In this document: piece after piece, positions 35,721 to 49,148 of the stretch
How positions within the stretch are numbered: position 1 is the first letter of the stretch
Layout: each line of letters begins with the position of its first letter
Source of the DNA: Colius striatus
Taxonomy: Eukaryota > Chordata > Aves > Coliiformes > Coliidae
Reading direction: 5' to 3'
Length of the DNA: 64,000 nucleotides
Assembly (NCBI RefSeq): GCF_028858725.1
Contig: NC_084790.1
Location: 83,718,506 to 83,782,505, forward strand
Position numbers and translations under genes: made by a program
Notes under the pieces: model-generated
Seen by the model: only the letters and a program-made list of their open reading frames with translations
Database searches by the model: none
Told to the model about the DNA's origin: nothing

Positions 35721-36395
35721 ACTTTTTCACTGAGAGGGTGGTTAAACATTGGAACGGGCTGCCAGTTTAGGGATGGGCTTGGCAGGGTCAGCTTAGTGCT
35801 TGGACTCAACGATCTTCAAGGTCCTGTCCAACCGTAACGATTTTGTGATTTCTCTGAAAACTTCACTGGGACCGTCTGGCACACGCAGAAGAAAAATTCA
35901 TGTGTTGGTTTGTAATATACACGGAAAAAAATGTTTCTCTTAACTCGCCCACAAACTCAGCTGTGGCCACAGTGCAAACAAGTGACAGTCAAAACAAGTG
36001 AGAGACCTGGGGATGTTCAGCCTGGAGAAGAAGAGGCTGGGGAGAGACACAATCACGCCCTGCAACTCCCTGACAGGAGGCTGTAGTGAGGTTAGGGGTG
36101 GGAGTCGGTGTCTCCTCCCCAGTCATGAATGACAGGACAAGAGGAAGCGGCCTCGGGTTGTTCCAGGGGAGCCTTAGCTGGGAAATGAGGAAGAACTTTG
36201 CCCCTGAGAGGCTTGTTGGACTGGCGTGGGCTGCCCAGGCAGGTGTGGGAGTCCCCATCCCTGGAGGGATGCCAAAGCAATAGAGCTGAGGTGCTGGGGG
36301 AAATGGCTCAGTGGCAGGCTTGTCAGTGTGAGGTGAGGGCTTGGACTCGATGAGCTTGAGGGGCTCTTCCGACCAAAATGATTCCATGACTCTGT
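35721..36395 (+). mobile_element. CR1 3' ends upstream of gene copy 5
   Basis: Partner of 18326-19000. A truncated first CR1 joins directly to the 3' flank of copy 4. Confidence 0.85.
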
Positions 36396-36589
36396 GAAAG
36401 CAGGCGGCGCTGGGTTGGTGCCCCCGAGACGGGCCCCGTGGCACTGCGGGGCGTGTGCCGGGTCCAAGCACCATGGAGGACCCAGTCCCTTTGTGACATC
36501 ACCTCGGACCACACCCCACCTGCTGCTGATATCCTGCGCCCAAGGCAGTGGCCTTGCCAGAGGCTCAGGAGCCAGCACCGGGAGCGGCC

Positions 36590-37777
36590 ATGGAGCCGGG
36601 ACCCAGCGGGTACATGCCTCACAACAGGACCTTGATTGTCAACCAGATAGATCATGTGGAACGCCAATTACTGGCGATCAGGGCTGAGAATCAAGAGCTG
36701 GAGTGGGAACTGGAGCGACGGAACCAACAGCGGTTCCAGCACGGCAGTCGCGGCGCAGGGCCCAGCTCAGCATCCACCTATGTGTCTGTGCCCCACGGAG
36801 CCCCGCGATCCTTCCCCAGCTCAGGTGAGAGCGCAGGCAGCTCTGTAGCGGCCTCGGGCCTGTGGGTGCCGCAGCTGCCAACATCCACACCTCGTCCTGT
36901 TGCCCGCCCTTCGGACTCGGGGCTGACAGTGACAGAGCAGAGCTGGACCTCCGGAACCGCCTCTTGGGAGCCGAGCTTCAGCCGGCGAGGTGAGTGTCGG
37001 GGGGTGGTGGAATCATGGGAGATAACAGCGGGGCGCCCTGTGCCAGGGGCACGCGGGAGAGCTGGGGAGCAACCTTTGGTAGCCTGTGCACAGGCAAGGC
37101 TGGCACGGCGGCCTCTGGAAGCCCCTGGCAGGTGTCGGGGGAGGAACGGAGGGAAAACACAGGTTTGGGGATGAGTGCCTGACGCTGCTGGTTCCCGCAG
37201 AGAGCTGGCAGCCGAGATGGCAGCAGCTGCTCGGCGAGATCGCCTTCCAGCTTGACCGCCGAATCGTCCACAGCGTCTTCCCCAACACGGATCGCTACCG
37301 CGGCTTCAGTGCCGCCACCATCCCCGAGGGAATCGTGGAGGTAGGCTGGTGCTGCGAGCCGGGGAGCCGGGCACAGTGCCCACAGCCACGGCCCGGTGCG
37401 CCCTGGTCCCCCTTGTGCTCAGTCACCTGCGGGTGCCAGTGCTGACCGTACCCTTTCTGCCACAGATGATCCTCAGAACAGAGCGGGGAGATAGACATCT
37501 GTGCAGGGCTGCATTCCGGAACTATGAGTTTGTGATGAGGCGACTGTGGGCACTGGGCTACGTCCCCGAGGTGCACTTGCCCGCAATCGAGGCCTTCATC
37601 AACACCTACGGCCGCCTGGAGCGGTCGTACTGGTTCCCGGCCGAGCCAAACGTGGCCTTCCTGCGCCACGTGGTCAGCCAGGAGGTGCCGCCGGATCTGC
37701 GGCCCAACGCCATGGTGCTGCTCGAGTGCCTGCTGCAACTGGCACAGGAGGACGGGCAGCCCCTCTTCTGCTACTGA
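36590..37777 (+). CDS. SPATC1L-like: Speriolin-like gene, copy 5 (one module)
   Basis: Exons 36590-36989, 37201-37340 and 37466-37777 encode 283 aa. It is the palindrome partner of copy 2 and shares its distinct exon 3 start (MILRTERGDRHL). Small differences include S for P in the linker (SSASTYV) and FVMRR for FLMRR. It lies in tandem downstream of copy 4 and converges on copy 6. AATAAA is at 37845-37850. Confidence 0.87.
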
Positions 37778-38387
37778 GCAGCTGCTGTCAAGCCGTGAGC
37801 CCTGTCCCGGCTGCGTCTGCAGCAGCCGCCGCCTGGTGCCCCGCAATAAAGCTGTGGGTCAATCTCATGTCGTGTGCTGTGGGTGCTGTGGTGGGCCCCA
37901 CAAGAGTCGCTGGCATGGCTGCTGCTGCTGCTGCTGTACGGGGACAGCCCTGAGCCAAGCAGCGATGTCTGGGGGTGCGAGCAGTACCGGGGGATGGGCA
38001 GCGGGTGGCAGAGCCAGGGTGCAAGCAGCGATACTGGGGTGCAGGCCGCAGTGCCGGTTGCTGACAGCAGCGCTGGGGCAGTGGAGATGACGGCACAGCC
38101 AAGGCTGCCATCCGTTTTCACTGGGGGAGCGGTTGGATGCAGCAGTCAGAGGCGGGACTCGGCGCCTGGGACGGCCGTGGTGCCGTGGCAGGAAAGCCCC
38201 AAGTGGAGAGGGTGCGCAGTGCCATTTATGCCCTTTGGTGTGGCTGGGGCAGGGCCTAGCGGGTTCTTGCCATCACCAGCCGGTAGCATCACACAGCACC
38301 GGGGCGGGCCGGGGGCTCGGGGTATTGTGGCTTAATTTCTTTAAGTGGCCTAGATATTAAACCCTTTGTTAAAAATCAGCATTGTTC
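37778..38387 (+). other. 3' UTR and downstream flank of gene copy 5
   Basis: Partner of the copy 2 flank. The CTG run (near 37920) has about six units against four in copy 2. Confidence 0.75.
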
Positions 38388-39094
38388 ACAATCTAAGGAA
38401 AGGTACAACACCGAAAGGCTCTCAGCATGGGGTGCAGCTGTCGCAGGTATGTGAGGAATCTGCTGCACAGCGATCCCCTGCAACGCCCATGGAGGGTGGA
38501 GCGGCGTGGAGACTTGGCGGCCAGGCTCCGAGTTGATCCATGGGCATGAGCTGGTCCTCTAGAGGTGGTAAGCGGCACATCTAGCCCCTTGAGCAAAGGT
38601 CTGTGAAATCTTGATGAATTGCTATCCTTTGCGCGAACTTTGCTCGTTTTGATGTCATTTGAATACCGAAGCACAGCTCCATCCCAAAGGCTACCTGCCT
38701 CCAAGGCGCCACCACTCCTTGAGTCTGTGCCCTGAATTGTTTGTCAGCTCTACCTTGAAGTGCGAGGCGAGAGAATCTTACACCAACCCTAATAAAGGTA
38801 TTTATGATTAAAGGCACTCGAGTGTTGTAGTGGTGCAAGCTGTATTCATTCAAAGGTTTGGAGAGGCTTAGTTCTGCTGAAGTTCCACAGTCCTTTACAA
38901 CTCTTGTTGCTGCTATTTGAAATTTTGAGCCTTGCCTGATGCTGTTCAGTGCCTTTTGCCACCCTGGACACATTTCCCCTTGATTTCGCCTTGAATTCAA
39001 CTACTGCTTTGCCTTCCACCTTGTCACAGGGTCTCCCTGTGTAGCTTTTAATCATCTCACAGTCGTCTGCTAGAAAGAAAAAGGTATCGGTAAC

Positions 39095-39389
39095 TGTTGT
39101 AGTGGTGCAGGCTACAGCTATGCTCATTCAAAGGTTTAGAGAGGCTAGGTAATGCATGTGCAGAGACATACACGGGCAACGTAGTACAACCAACAGAGCT
39201 GACTCAAAGCCACACTGCCTTTGCTAGCTACTTCCTTCTATGCTGCTTTCACCCGTGGGATCACCCAGGGCCCACCTGATTAACTCACAGCACCTGTTTC
39301 TGATACTTGGAAGCAGCTTGCCAGCTGCATTAACTTGTCCCTACCATCTTTATTCAAGCTGGCTGGTCCAAGTCATATTTGTGCCTACA
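39095..39389 (-). mobile_element. Possible retroviral LTR (V2)
   Basis: Reverse complement of 15339-15633; the repeated terminus is at about 38823-38866. Confidence 0.35.
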
Positions 39390-39912
39390 GTTTCCCCTCC
39401 TTTTCTTTTTGGACCAGCCAGCCTTCGGCAACACATTTCAAAATTAAAGGCACATGAAGAAAACATAAACATCTTTACCCGTGGCCATGACTTTACAACA
39501 AAAGGTCAAGAACAGCTACATCGCCGAACAACAGAACACAAAAATCCATAGACTCAAAGTAAACATAATCTGATATATGTTGCTAGGAGGGACGCATACT
39601 GGCGAGAAGGGATGAGTTCACTGTACTTCCACGGACGTTTCTGGTTCCCGAATGTAGGTGCGGACTTTTCTTCAACTTCTTTAGCATGCTTATCTGTGAG
39701 CGTTATCTGTAAGTTGGAAATATCTCTTCCTCCGTAGAAAACACACCATTTTTGCTTTCAAGTTTCCATTGGCCGTCTTGTTACGTTCTTCCGTTCTTTT
39801 AATGAGATACAGATTGCTGGAGGAATTTACAGCAGCATACGTGGTGCCACGGTTGTCAGGCTTTACATTTTAATAGGGTGATGGATTGAGGGTGAATCAC
39901 TTGGTTCTTTCC

Positions 39913-40463
39913 TCAAGAAATCTTGAAATCTACCATCTCGTGATCCCCGCAGCCAAGGTTGCCTCCAACCTCCACATCTCCAACCCGACCCTCCTTATTT
40001 GTCAGCACCAGCTCCAGCAGCACACCCCTCCTCGTTGGTTCCTCAATCACCTGTGTCAGGAAGTTGTCATCAACATGCTCTAGGAACCTCCTGGACCGTG
40101 TGCGCTTGGCTGAGTGGCTTTGCCAGCAAATATCAGGGAGGTCGAAGTCTCCCATGAGGACCAGGGATTGTGACTGTGAGGCAGCTCCCAGCTGTTTGTA
40201 GAAGGCCTCATCCACTTCCTCCTCCTGATCAGGTGGCCTGTAGCAAACTCCTACAGCAGTATCACCTACCTTACCCTGCCCCTTAATTTTCACCCCCAAG
40301 CACTCAACCTGCCCCTCCTCCCCACTCAGGCAGAGCTCAATGCACGTTAATTGCTCCCTCACATAGAGAGCAACTCCACTCCCTCGCCTTGTCAGCCTGT
40401 CTCTCCTGAACAATCCATAGCCCTCCATGGCCATGCTCCAGCTCTTTATTCTTGAGAAAAGAC
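39913..40463 (-). mobile_element. CR1 endonuclease fragment (V2)
   Basis: Reverse-complement copy of 14265-14815; the encoded fragment is the same. Confidence 0.88.
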
Positions 40464-40487
40464 AAAAAGAAGACAAGCTCGGGACCT

Positions 40488-41991
40488 AATTCTTAAAAAA
40501 AGGTCTGTGCTTTAAAGGGCCTTAGACTAGGTTTTCTTCCTCCTGGCGGCTGTTTCTTCAGGACCTTTTTCTCCATCTTTTTATAGGTCAGTCACACATC
40601 GTTGGCAAATTTCTTTGGCCACTGGGTCTATTCCTACACATCCCTATCTTCTCAAAACTAAATCCCATCTTGCTTGCGTCCCCCCGATGTCTTCTTGGAT
40701 GGAAAATAGCCACTATTTCCCTCATAGCTTGTTTATTTATTGTTTCTTTTCCATCTGGGAGAAGCCAGTTTCCCTGTGTCTCAGAGGTTCCCAACTCCCT
40801 TCATGTTGAGTCTTCTGTCAATATTGGAGTCCCTTTTGGCGAAGGTGCTTGCGGGGTGAGATTGGACACACTCACAATTGCATGACCTAACGCTGCCTCT
40901 TTGGCCATTTCATCGCTTAGGCCATAAAAGATCTCCCTTTTGGATGCCCATTCACGTGGACCACCGCAATCTCATTTGGAAGAGAGGGTGGGCCTGGCAG
41001 GGTGAGGTTAGTGCTTTGACTCCATGATCTGCAAGGTCTTTTCCAACCGTAATGACTCTGTGGCATTTATTGAGCCATCAATAAATAGGTGGGGGCCTGC
41101 GTGTGAAGGAGTGTCTTTGAAATCCTCTCGCACTTTAGTCTGATACTCTGCCTAAACAACTGTGTTCAAGGTCGGCACATTCCATGTCTCCCTTCCAGAG
41201 GAAAGTGGCTGGATTAAGGCATGAGCCGGAGGCCAAGACAAAATCCCCTTTTTCTCTTAACATTGCCTCACATTTTCAGATTCTAAAATGGGTTAGCCAT
41301 CTGCCAGCCTTCTGTGCCAAAGCCGTTTTCACTTGTGGCACAGGCGTTTATTACTAATAGTCCTCCGAATGTCAGCTTTCTGCATGTTCTTTGCTGGTTT
41401 TTTAATCAAGAGGGCAGTGGCAGCTATTGCCTCTATACGTTTGGGCCACCTCCTTGAAAGCGCGTCCAAAAGTTTGCATCAGTGTGCTATTGGTTGTCGT
41501 TTGTCCCCCCGTTCTGGAGTCAATGCTCCTGAGGCGGCTCCCTCCTCTACTGTGACAAACAGCTCAAAGGCTTTATCCAATTATGGCACTGCTTACACCG
41601 GAGCCATGATTCAATGTCCGAGAACTCCTTACCAGGCCTGCACTGCAGCCCCCTGCCCCTCTTAGCAAGCAAAAGGTGCTCCTCGCAGAGCAGTGACAGC
41701 ACTGTAATTCCTGGATTAGCTTTTTCTCTCCGTCTGCCCAAGTTAACGCCTTTGCTTCTTCATTTAGAAACTTGGAATATACCCCTTCTGTTTCTTGTGC
41801 CTAAGAAGCTACTCCCAGTGAGCAACAGGCGGCTGGTCCACAAAACCTTTCCATTCCTTTCTGGTTTGCAGGAGGGGCAATTCCACAATTGCCTTGATTC
41901 TCTCTGGATTAACTCTCCGTTTCCCTTCACCAATCAAATGTCCCAAACACCTCCCTCCTTTTTGGACGCATTGCAGTCTGGGGTTTGATAC
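40488..41991 (-). pseudogene. Degraded endogenous retrovirus pol (V2)
   Basis: Reverse complement of the V1 segment, with a few one-base indels relative to it (for example an extra A in the run paired with 12929), so some frames stay open longer. Confidence 0.65.
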
Positions 41992-42527
41992 TCCTCGCTC
42001 GCTCTCTTCTCTACTACTCTTCTCTCTCTTCTACACCTCGCCCGCATCTCTAAGAAGACGGCGGCATTTTCTTAGCAGCCATCAGCGGGCACTGACGGGT
42101 TAAGAAATAGAGAGCGGTGGAGAAATGGACTGCTTTCTGGAGAGCTCCCTTGGATTCCTCTGCCATTCGTGGCCAGCCCAGGCAAAATCCAGCACGGAGG
42201 AAGATAGCCCAGGGGTCTCTGCCTGAAGAAAATGCACCTCCCACTGACTCGCGGGGTTTTGCCTATAAAGCTGGGCGCCCTGCACTGACTCACTGGTGGC
42301 CTCCCCTGTGGGAGGATCCATAGGGCAGATGGTTACGTATCTTTCTTAATCAATATTGCTATTCTCTTGTGCAACCAGCAGGTGCATTGCCATCCTTATG
42401 CTTTTTGCTGCTTAGGAAGAAGCCCACAGCACACGACATGAGATTGACCCACAGCTTTATTGCGTGGCACCAGGCGGCGGCTGCTGCAGGCGCAGCCGGG
42501 ACAGGGCTCACGGCTTGGCACAGCCGC

Positions 42528-44351
42528 TCAGTAGAAGAGGGGCTGCCCGTACTCCTGTGCCAGCTGCAGCAGGCACTCGAGCAGCACCATGGCGTTGGGC
42601 CGCAGATCCGGCGGCACCTCCTGGCTGACCACGTGGCGCAGGAAGGCCACGTTTGGCTCGGCCAGGAACCAGTACGACCGCTCCAGGCGGCCGTAGGTTT
42701 TGATGAAGGCCTCGATTGCGGGCAAGTGCACCTCGGGGACGTAGCCCAGTGCCCACAGTCGCCTCATCACAAACTCATAGTTCCAGATTGCGGCCACGCT
42801 CAGATCACGGCTAGCTCCCCGCTCCGTCTCCTCGACCATCTGTGGCAGAGAGGGTACGGTCAGTACCGGCACCCGCGGGTGACCGAGCACAAGGGGGACC
42901 AGGGCGCACCGGGCCGTGGCTGCGGGCACTGTGCCCGGCTCCCCGGCTCGCAGCACCAGCCTACCTCCACGATTCCCTCGGGGATGGTGGCGGCACTGAA
43001 GCCGCGGTAGCGATTCGCGTTGGGGAAGACGCTGTGGACGATTCGGCGGTCAAGCTGGAAGGCGATCTCGCCCAGCAGCCGCTGCCATCTCGGCTGCCAG
43101 CTCTCTGCGGGAACCAGCAGCGTCAGGCACTCATCCCCAAACCTGTGTTTTCCCTCCGTTCCTCCCCCGACACCTGCCAGGGGCTTCCAGAGGCCGCCGT
43201 GCCAGCCTTCCCTGTGCACAGGCTTCCAAAGGTTGCTCCCAAGCTCTCCCACGTGCCCCTGGTACAGGGCGCCCCGATGTTCTCTCCTATGATTCCGCCA
43301 CCCCCCCCCCCCGGCACTCACCTCGCCGGCTGAAGCTCGGCTCCCTAGAGAGGGTTCTGGAGTTCCAGCTCTGGTCTGTCAGTGTCAGCCCCCAGTCCAA
43401 TGGGCTGGCAACAGGACAAGGTGTGGATGTTGGCAGCTGCCGCACCCACAGGCCCGAGGCCGCTACAGAGCTGCCTGCGTTCTCAGCAGAGCTGGGGAAA
43501 GAGAAGGGTCCTGGGGCTCTGTGTGGCACAGACACATAGGGGGGTGCTGAGCTGGGCCTTGCGCCACGGTAGCCGTGCTGGAACGGCTGTTGGTTCCGCC
43601 GCTCCAATTCCCGCCTCAACTCTCGGTTCCTATTCCACAGCAGCCTGGTCATGGCTCTGAGTTGTTCAAGGTAAGTGTAGAAACAGGGCCTGACGCAAGG
43701 CCAGCGCCTGCTGGGACCCGGCTCCATGGGTGCTCCTGGCACTGGCTCCTGTGCCTCCTGCAAGGGTACTGCAGGTCTGTTCACGCTCTCAGCAGAGCTG
43801 GGGAAAGGGAAGGGTCCTGGGGTTCTGTGTGGCACAGACACGTAGGCGGGTGCTGAGCTGGGCCCTGCGCCGCGGTAGCCGTGCTGGAACGGCTGTTGGT
43901 TCCGCCGCTCCAATTCCCGCCTCAGCTCCTGGTTCCTGTTCCACAGCAGATTTGTCATAGCTCTCAGCTGATGAAGGACCGTGAAGAGTCCGGGCCTGAT
44001 GCCAGGCAAGTACCCGCTGGGACCTGGCTCCATGGGTGCTCCTGGTGCTGGCTCCTGTGCCTCTGGCAAGGGCACTGCAGGTCCGTGCATGCTCTCACCA
44101 GAGTTGGGGAAGGGAAAGGGTCCCGGGGCTCCGTGGGGCACAGACACATAGGGGGGTGCTGAGCTGGGCCCCACGCCATCTGCCGCACCCTGGTAGCTGC
44201 GCTGGAGCTGCTGTTGGTCCTGCCGCTCCAATTCCCACTCCAGCTCTTGCTTCTCAGCCCAGAGCGCCAGTATTTGGCGTTCCAGCTGATCAAGCTGGTT
44301 GAAGATCAATGTCTCGTTGCGAGGCAGGTGCCTGCTGGGTCCCGGCTCCAT
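42528..44351 (-). CDS. SPATC1L-like: Speriolin-like gene, copy 6 (three modules)
   Basis: Minus-strand exons 43322-44351, 42965-43104 and 42528-42839 encode 493 aa. Exon 1 is 1030 bp and holds three tandem coiled-coil plus proline-rich modules. The second and third open with an internal MEPGPS that repeats the start of the protein. The C-terminal domain is as in copy 1, ending QPLFY. The intron-1 donor is followed by a 12-base G run. The poly(A) signal is at 42456-42461. It is the palindrome partner of copy 1, which has one module fewer. Confidence 0.88.
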
Positions 44352-44628
44352 GTCCGGTCCCGGTGCTGGCTCCTGAGCCTCTGGCAAGGCCACTGCCTTG
44401 GGCGCAGGATATCAGCAGCAGGTGGGGTGTGGTCCGAGGTGATGTCACAAAGGGACTGGGTCCTCCATGGTGCTCGGACCCGGCACACGGCTCTGCAGTG
44501 CCACGGGGCCCGTCTCGGGGCACCACAGGCAAGGGGAGGCCAGAGGATGGGAAGGCTGAACCGCCTCTCGTGCAGCGTCTTGGCCTTCCCAGCATCTTCG
44601 TGTCCCGTGTCCCAGCGGCAGCTGCTCT

Positions 44629-45927
44629 CACAGAGTCATTGAATCATTTTGGTTGGAAAAGCCCCTCAAGCTCATCGGGTCCAAGCCTTCACCTCACACT
44701 GACAAGCCTGCCACTGAACCATTTCCCTCAGCACCTCAGCTCTACTGGTTTGGCATCCCTCCAGGGATGGGAACTCCCACACCTGCCTGGGCAGCCCACG
44801 CCAGTCCAACAAGCCTCTTGGGGGCAAAGTTCTTCCTCATTTCCCAGCTAAGCCTCCCCTGGAGCAACCCGAGGCCACTTCCACTTGTCCTGTCATTCGT
44901 GACTGGGGAGAAGACGCCGACTCCCACCCCTAACCTCACTACAGCCTCCTGTCAGGGAGTTGCAGAGCGTGATTGTGTCTCTCCCCAGCCTCTTCATCTC
45001 CAGGCTGAACATCCCCAGGTCTCTCACTTGTTTTCATTGTCACTTGTTTGCACTGTGGCCACAGTTGAGTTTGTGGGCGAGTTAAGAGAAACATTTGTTC
45101 CATGTATATTACAAACCAGCACATGAATTTTTCTTCTGCGTGTGCCAGACAGTCCCAGTGAAATTTTTTGAGAAATCACAAAATCGTTATGGGTGGACAG
45201 GACCTTGAAGATCGTCGAGTCCAAGCACTAAGCTGACACTGCCAAGCCCATCCCTAAACTAAACCATATCCCTCCGTCCTTCATCTAGATGTCTTTTCAA
45301 TATCCCTAGGGACGGTGACTGCACCGCTGCTGCCTCCCTGGGCAGTCCATTACAATGTTTAACCACCCTCTTGGTGAAAAAGTTCTTCCTAATGTCCAAC
45401 CTAAAGCCCCCCTGCTGCGACCCAAACCCATTTCCTCGTGTTCTTTCACTCACTACCGCAGAGAAAAGATCAACCCCCTCCTCCCTACAACTCCCCTTTA
45501 GCTACATGTAGAGGGTGGTCGTGTCTCCTCTAGGCTAAACGCCCCCAGCTCCCTCAGCTGCTATTCACACAACCTGTTCTCCAGGCCCTTCCCCAGCGCT
45601 GCTGCCCGGCTCTGGACACGCTCCGGCCCCTGCGATCCTTCTTGCACTGAGAGGCCCAGAACTCGACACGGCACTCAAGGTTGAGCCTCACCAGTGCCCA
45701 GTACAGGGGAACAATCACCTCCCTGGCCCTGCAGACCACACTGTTCCTGATACAGGCCAGGATGCCCTTGGCCTTCTTAGCCAGCTGGGCACGCTGCTGG
45801 CTGATGTTCAGCCGGCTGCTGGTTAACACTCCCAGGTCCCTTTCCACGGGAAAGCTTTCCAGCCCCTGCGCCCCAAGCCTTGCTTTTGTGCCTTGCCACA
45901 GTGCTTTCCTACGGACCTGGGAGATAC
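44629..45927 (-). mobile_element. Two CR1 3' ends upstream of gene copy 6
   Basis: Partner of 9110-10408, full-length second element. Confidence 0.87.
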
Positions 45928-46046
45928 AGGCAAGACAACTGCGCTGAGCAGTACTGGGCTTTAAGCAGCCCCTAAAGTTTTAAGGTCTTGCACTTCAGCA
46001 AGGTATGGAGTGAACAGCACAACTATTTCAACCTCCACTTTGAGAG

Positions 46047-48285
46047 CACGGCTGTTTGAAGCACAGATGCAGAAATTTCGTGTGGAGAACGTGCCTGCCT
46101 TCAAGATCAGAAAAACTCCCTGGCAGACCCCCAGTCATTAGAGAGGGCCAAGAGCCATCAGCTGTACACCAAGTACGCATTTGTTGTGCTTATCCCCTCC
46201 AGCTGTTGAAAGACAAATGGCCAAAGTCTATTCCAGCAGAAAGGATTTAAAGGGACAACCACTATTGGATGCAGGCTGGGAATGCATGCTGATGGACAGA
46301 GTTTTGTAGAGAACAGAGTAAAGAGGACAGGCACAGGCGCTCCCCTCCAATACCTCTGCACAAAGACTGAGTTCCTAGCCTTCCAACCAAAGAACTGACA
46401 AAACAGCAGAAGCAGCGGCCAAATCTGAAGGTCTGGCCTTGATCCCTGAAAAGACACTGAGGATACTGGGCCCGATCCTGCCTTATGAAGAAGGTGGTAG
46501 AAAATGTATCGGTGATTTGGCAGCAAAGGAACAAAAAGATGGCTGGGCAACAACCCCTCAGAGGCGACTAGGCCTCAAAATAAATCATAAAAAATAGGTC
46601 TAATAAGAGAGGACCCCGCCAAGGGGTCCAGCCAGGAGTTGAAAAGTGACCTAACACAGGTGAGAGCATCATCGCAGGGGTGACAAAACCAGGGATGACC
46701 TCAGGGGAATACTGGCAAATAGACTTCACCGAGCTACTGAGAAAGGGAGCCTGTCAGTATCTCCTCAATCTGGTAGACACATGTAATGGATGGCCCTGTG
46801 GCACCGATGTGGCACGGGAAGCAGTCAAACAAGTCCTAAATCACAGCGTACCCTGCTTTGCTGTACCAGCAGGAATGATTTCAGACAGAGGCCCTTGTTT
46901 TGTTGCAGAAGTGGTTAAGAAGGTGGGAGCGCATCTGGGAGCCAAGTGGGATTTACATACGCCCAACAGACCTTAAGCTAGTGGAAAAGTAGAAGGCGTG
47001 AACCAGAGCCTTAAGTTACAGTGGAATCAAATACACCAAGAAACCTCCTTCTCTCGGTTACAAGCTTTACCAAAAGCTTTGCTAAGAGTACCAGTACAAC
47101 CAGGAAGAAATTGTGTAAGCTCGTTTCAATCTGCTGGCTTTGGGCAAGACCTTCCAGGAGCTCCACAACCACGTGACCCCACCTCAACCAAGTGGACTAG
47201 GCGTTCCGGCACATCCATTTCAACCAGGAGAGTGGGTTTACGTCAAGACATGGAAGGACAAAGCCCTGAGAGCTAAGTGGCAGGGACCTTTCCGGGTCTT
47301 GTTGACTACTTCCACTGCCCTGAGAGTGGCTGAAAAAGGATCTTGGCAACATTATTCTAGAGTTCAGAGAGCTACAGCCCCGTGCACAGTCGAACAAAAA
47401 TCACCACTTACCCGAAAACTTACTAAACACCCTTGAACAATTACAAGAGAGCTGGAATTCGTAAGATCCCAAAGGATTATGTGGCTGAAAAGGTGCATTT
47501 TCCTCCTTGGACTGCTTGCCGGCCTAATGAGCGGAACTGGGAGAACAATCGGCAAGTTACTGGCTTTGCTCCCCCATTACCTCAGGAGGAACAGGGTTTC
47601 CCTGGAAAGCTGTGCCTATGGAGTGGGCAGAGCGATGCCAAAACCTGCTTGCTCTGGGAGATGGGAATCAAGCTAGCGGTCGCTTGCGGGACCGTGGCAC
47701 GAGAACAGTGAGCACGCGCATGAGCTTCGCAGAGTTTACCAAAGACTCCAAGCAAAATGCAGCCAAGCTATGAAAAGCAGGACCTATTGGCCCAACCGAA
47801 GCTCCACAAGGTCTGTTGTGCTCCAACCAACAAAAAGGGAATTGGCCCAACCCTCGCTGTGCTGCGAGGAGTACTTGTCAGTACTCTCTGACCCGAGAGC
47901 AATCTCCCCATCCTAACACGACGACGGAAGGCTACTCTGTGCAGTGTTTTCCCCAATGGGTGGCCTCTCTTCTCTTACGAGGCAAAATGGACTTGTAGCG
48001 TTAGAACCTACCTTCTGGATATGTGGCACAAGAGCTCCGGAATGGATTCAGCTGTAGGGGAATTCCGGTGCCGCCACTCAGAGACCTTGAGGGACTACCT
48101 GGAGGAGAACCCCGCAGTGAGAGACGTCTTCAGCTTCCAAAAGAGCTTCCCTTAGTTTCAGGAGGAGAGAGGTTTTGGCTTCTTTTCTGCCCTTGGTGTG
48201 CCGCAGGGTCACATGGAACTAAAAGAAAGAAACCAAGCCATTTGTTAGAGTTGGAAGCCATCCATACCATTACAGCGTTGAACAG
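46047..48285 (+). pseudogene. Endogenous retrovirus RNase H-integrase-env remnant (U6)
   Basis: As U1, but the integrase core (46680-46976) is cut by a stop just before the ASGKVEG segment. The stop after LPKA is absent (LPKALLRV), so the breaks sit at different places. The C-terminal domain is at 47140-47436. Confidence 0.8.
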
Positions 48286-48468
48286 CACCAGCTATGAACT
48301 CCAACAACTTTGACTTGTCACATGACAGAAGCGCATGGCTCCAGACTTCTGCATTCATAAGACAAGAAAGTTGTACACATATAAGTCTTCGACTACCTGA
48401 TTTATTGCCCGTAAATCCTGCACTCATCGATAAGTTTTGCCATCAGGCTTTTTGTCAGGCAGGATATG

Positions 48469-49142
48469 TGTGCCAAGCCGTGAGCCCTGTCCCGGCTGCG
48501 CCTGCAGCAGCCGCCGCCTGGCACCACACAATAAGGCTGTGGGTCAATCTCATGTCATGTGCTGTGGGTGCTGCGGTGCGTACTATAAGAGCCGCTAGCA
48601 TGGCTGCTGCTGCTGCTGCTGTGTGGGGACAGCCTTGAGCCAAGCAGCGATGTCAGGGGGTGCCAGCAGTAGCGGGGGATGGGCAGCCACGCGGGAGGTG
48701 GGTGGCAATGGCAGGCAGCGGGTGGCAGAGCCGGGGTGCAAGCAGCGATACCGGGGTGCAGGCGGCAGTGCCGGGTGCTGACAGTAGCGCCGGGGCAGCG
48801 GAGATGACGACACAGCCAAGGCTGCCGTCCGTTTTCACCGGGGGAGCGGTCGGATGCAGCAGCCAGAGGCGGGACTCGGCGCCTGGGACGGCCGTGGTGC
48901 CGTGGCAGGAAAGCCCCAAGTGGAGAGGGAGCCTAGTGCTGTTCATGCCCTTTGGTGTGGCTGGGGCAGGGCCTAGCGAGTTCTTGCTGTCACCAGCCGG
49001 CAGCGTCGTACAGGAACCGGGGCGGGCCCGGGCCTCAGGGGATTGTGGCTTAACTTCTTAAGTGGCCTAGATATTAAACGCTTTGTTAAAAATCAGCATC
49101 GTTCACAAACTAAGGAAAGGTACAACACCGAAAGGTTCTCAG
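48469..49142 (+). pseudogene. Truncated speriolin-like 3' end in S3
   Basis: Same fragment with AATAAG, but keeping the 53-bp stretch near 48932-48985 that matches the flank of genes 2 and 5. Confidence 0.8.
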
Positions 49143-49148
49143 GACGGA

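Larger units (their letters stand above)
35721..42059 (-). repeat. V module, copy V2
   Basis: Reverse complement of V1 (sums 54721-54731). Carries gene copy 5 (+). Confidence 0.92.
30358..48285 (-). repeat. Large palindrome, right arm
   Basis: This is the reverse-complement partner of 6752-24362, separated from it by a spacer of about 6.0 kb (24363-30357). It carries gene copies 4 (+), 5 (+) and 6 (-). Differences from the left arm include the extra 306-bp module in copy 6, a CTG-run length change near 37920 and scattered substitutions. In the 400-bp first exon, copies 3 and 4 differ at five positions. Confidence 0.95.
42060..48285 (-). repeat. U module, copy U6
   Basis: Reverse-complement partner of U1 with a three-module gene (copy 6) in place of the two-module copy 1. 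Confidence 0.93.
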
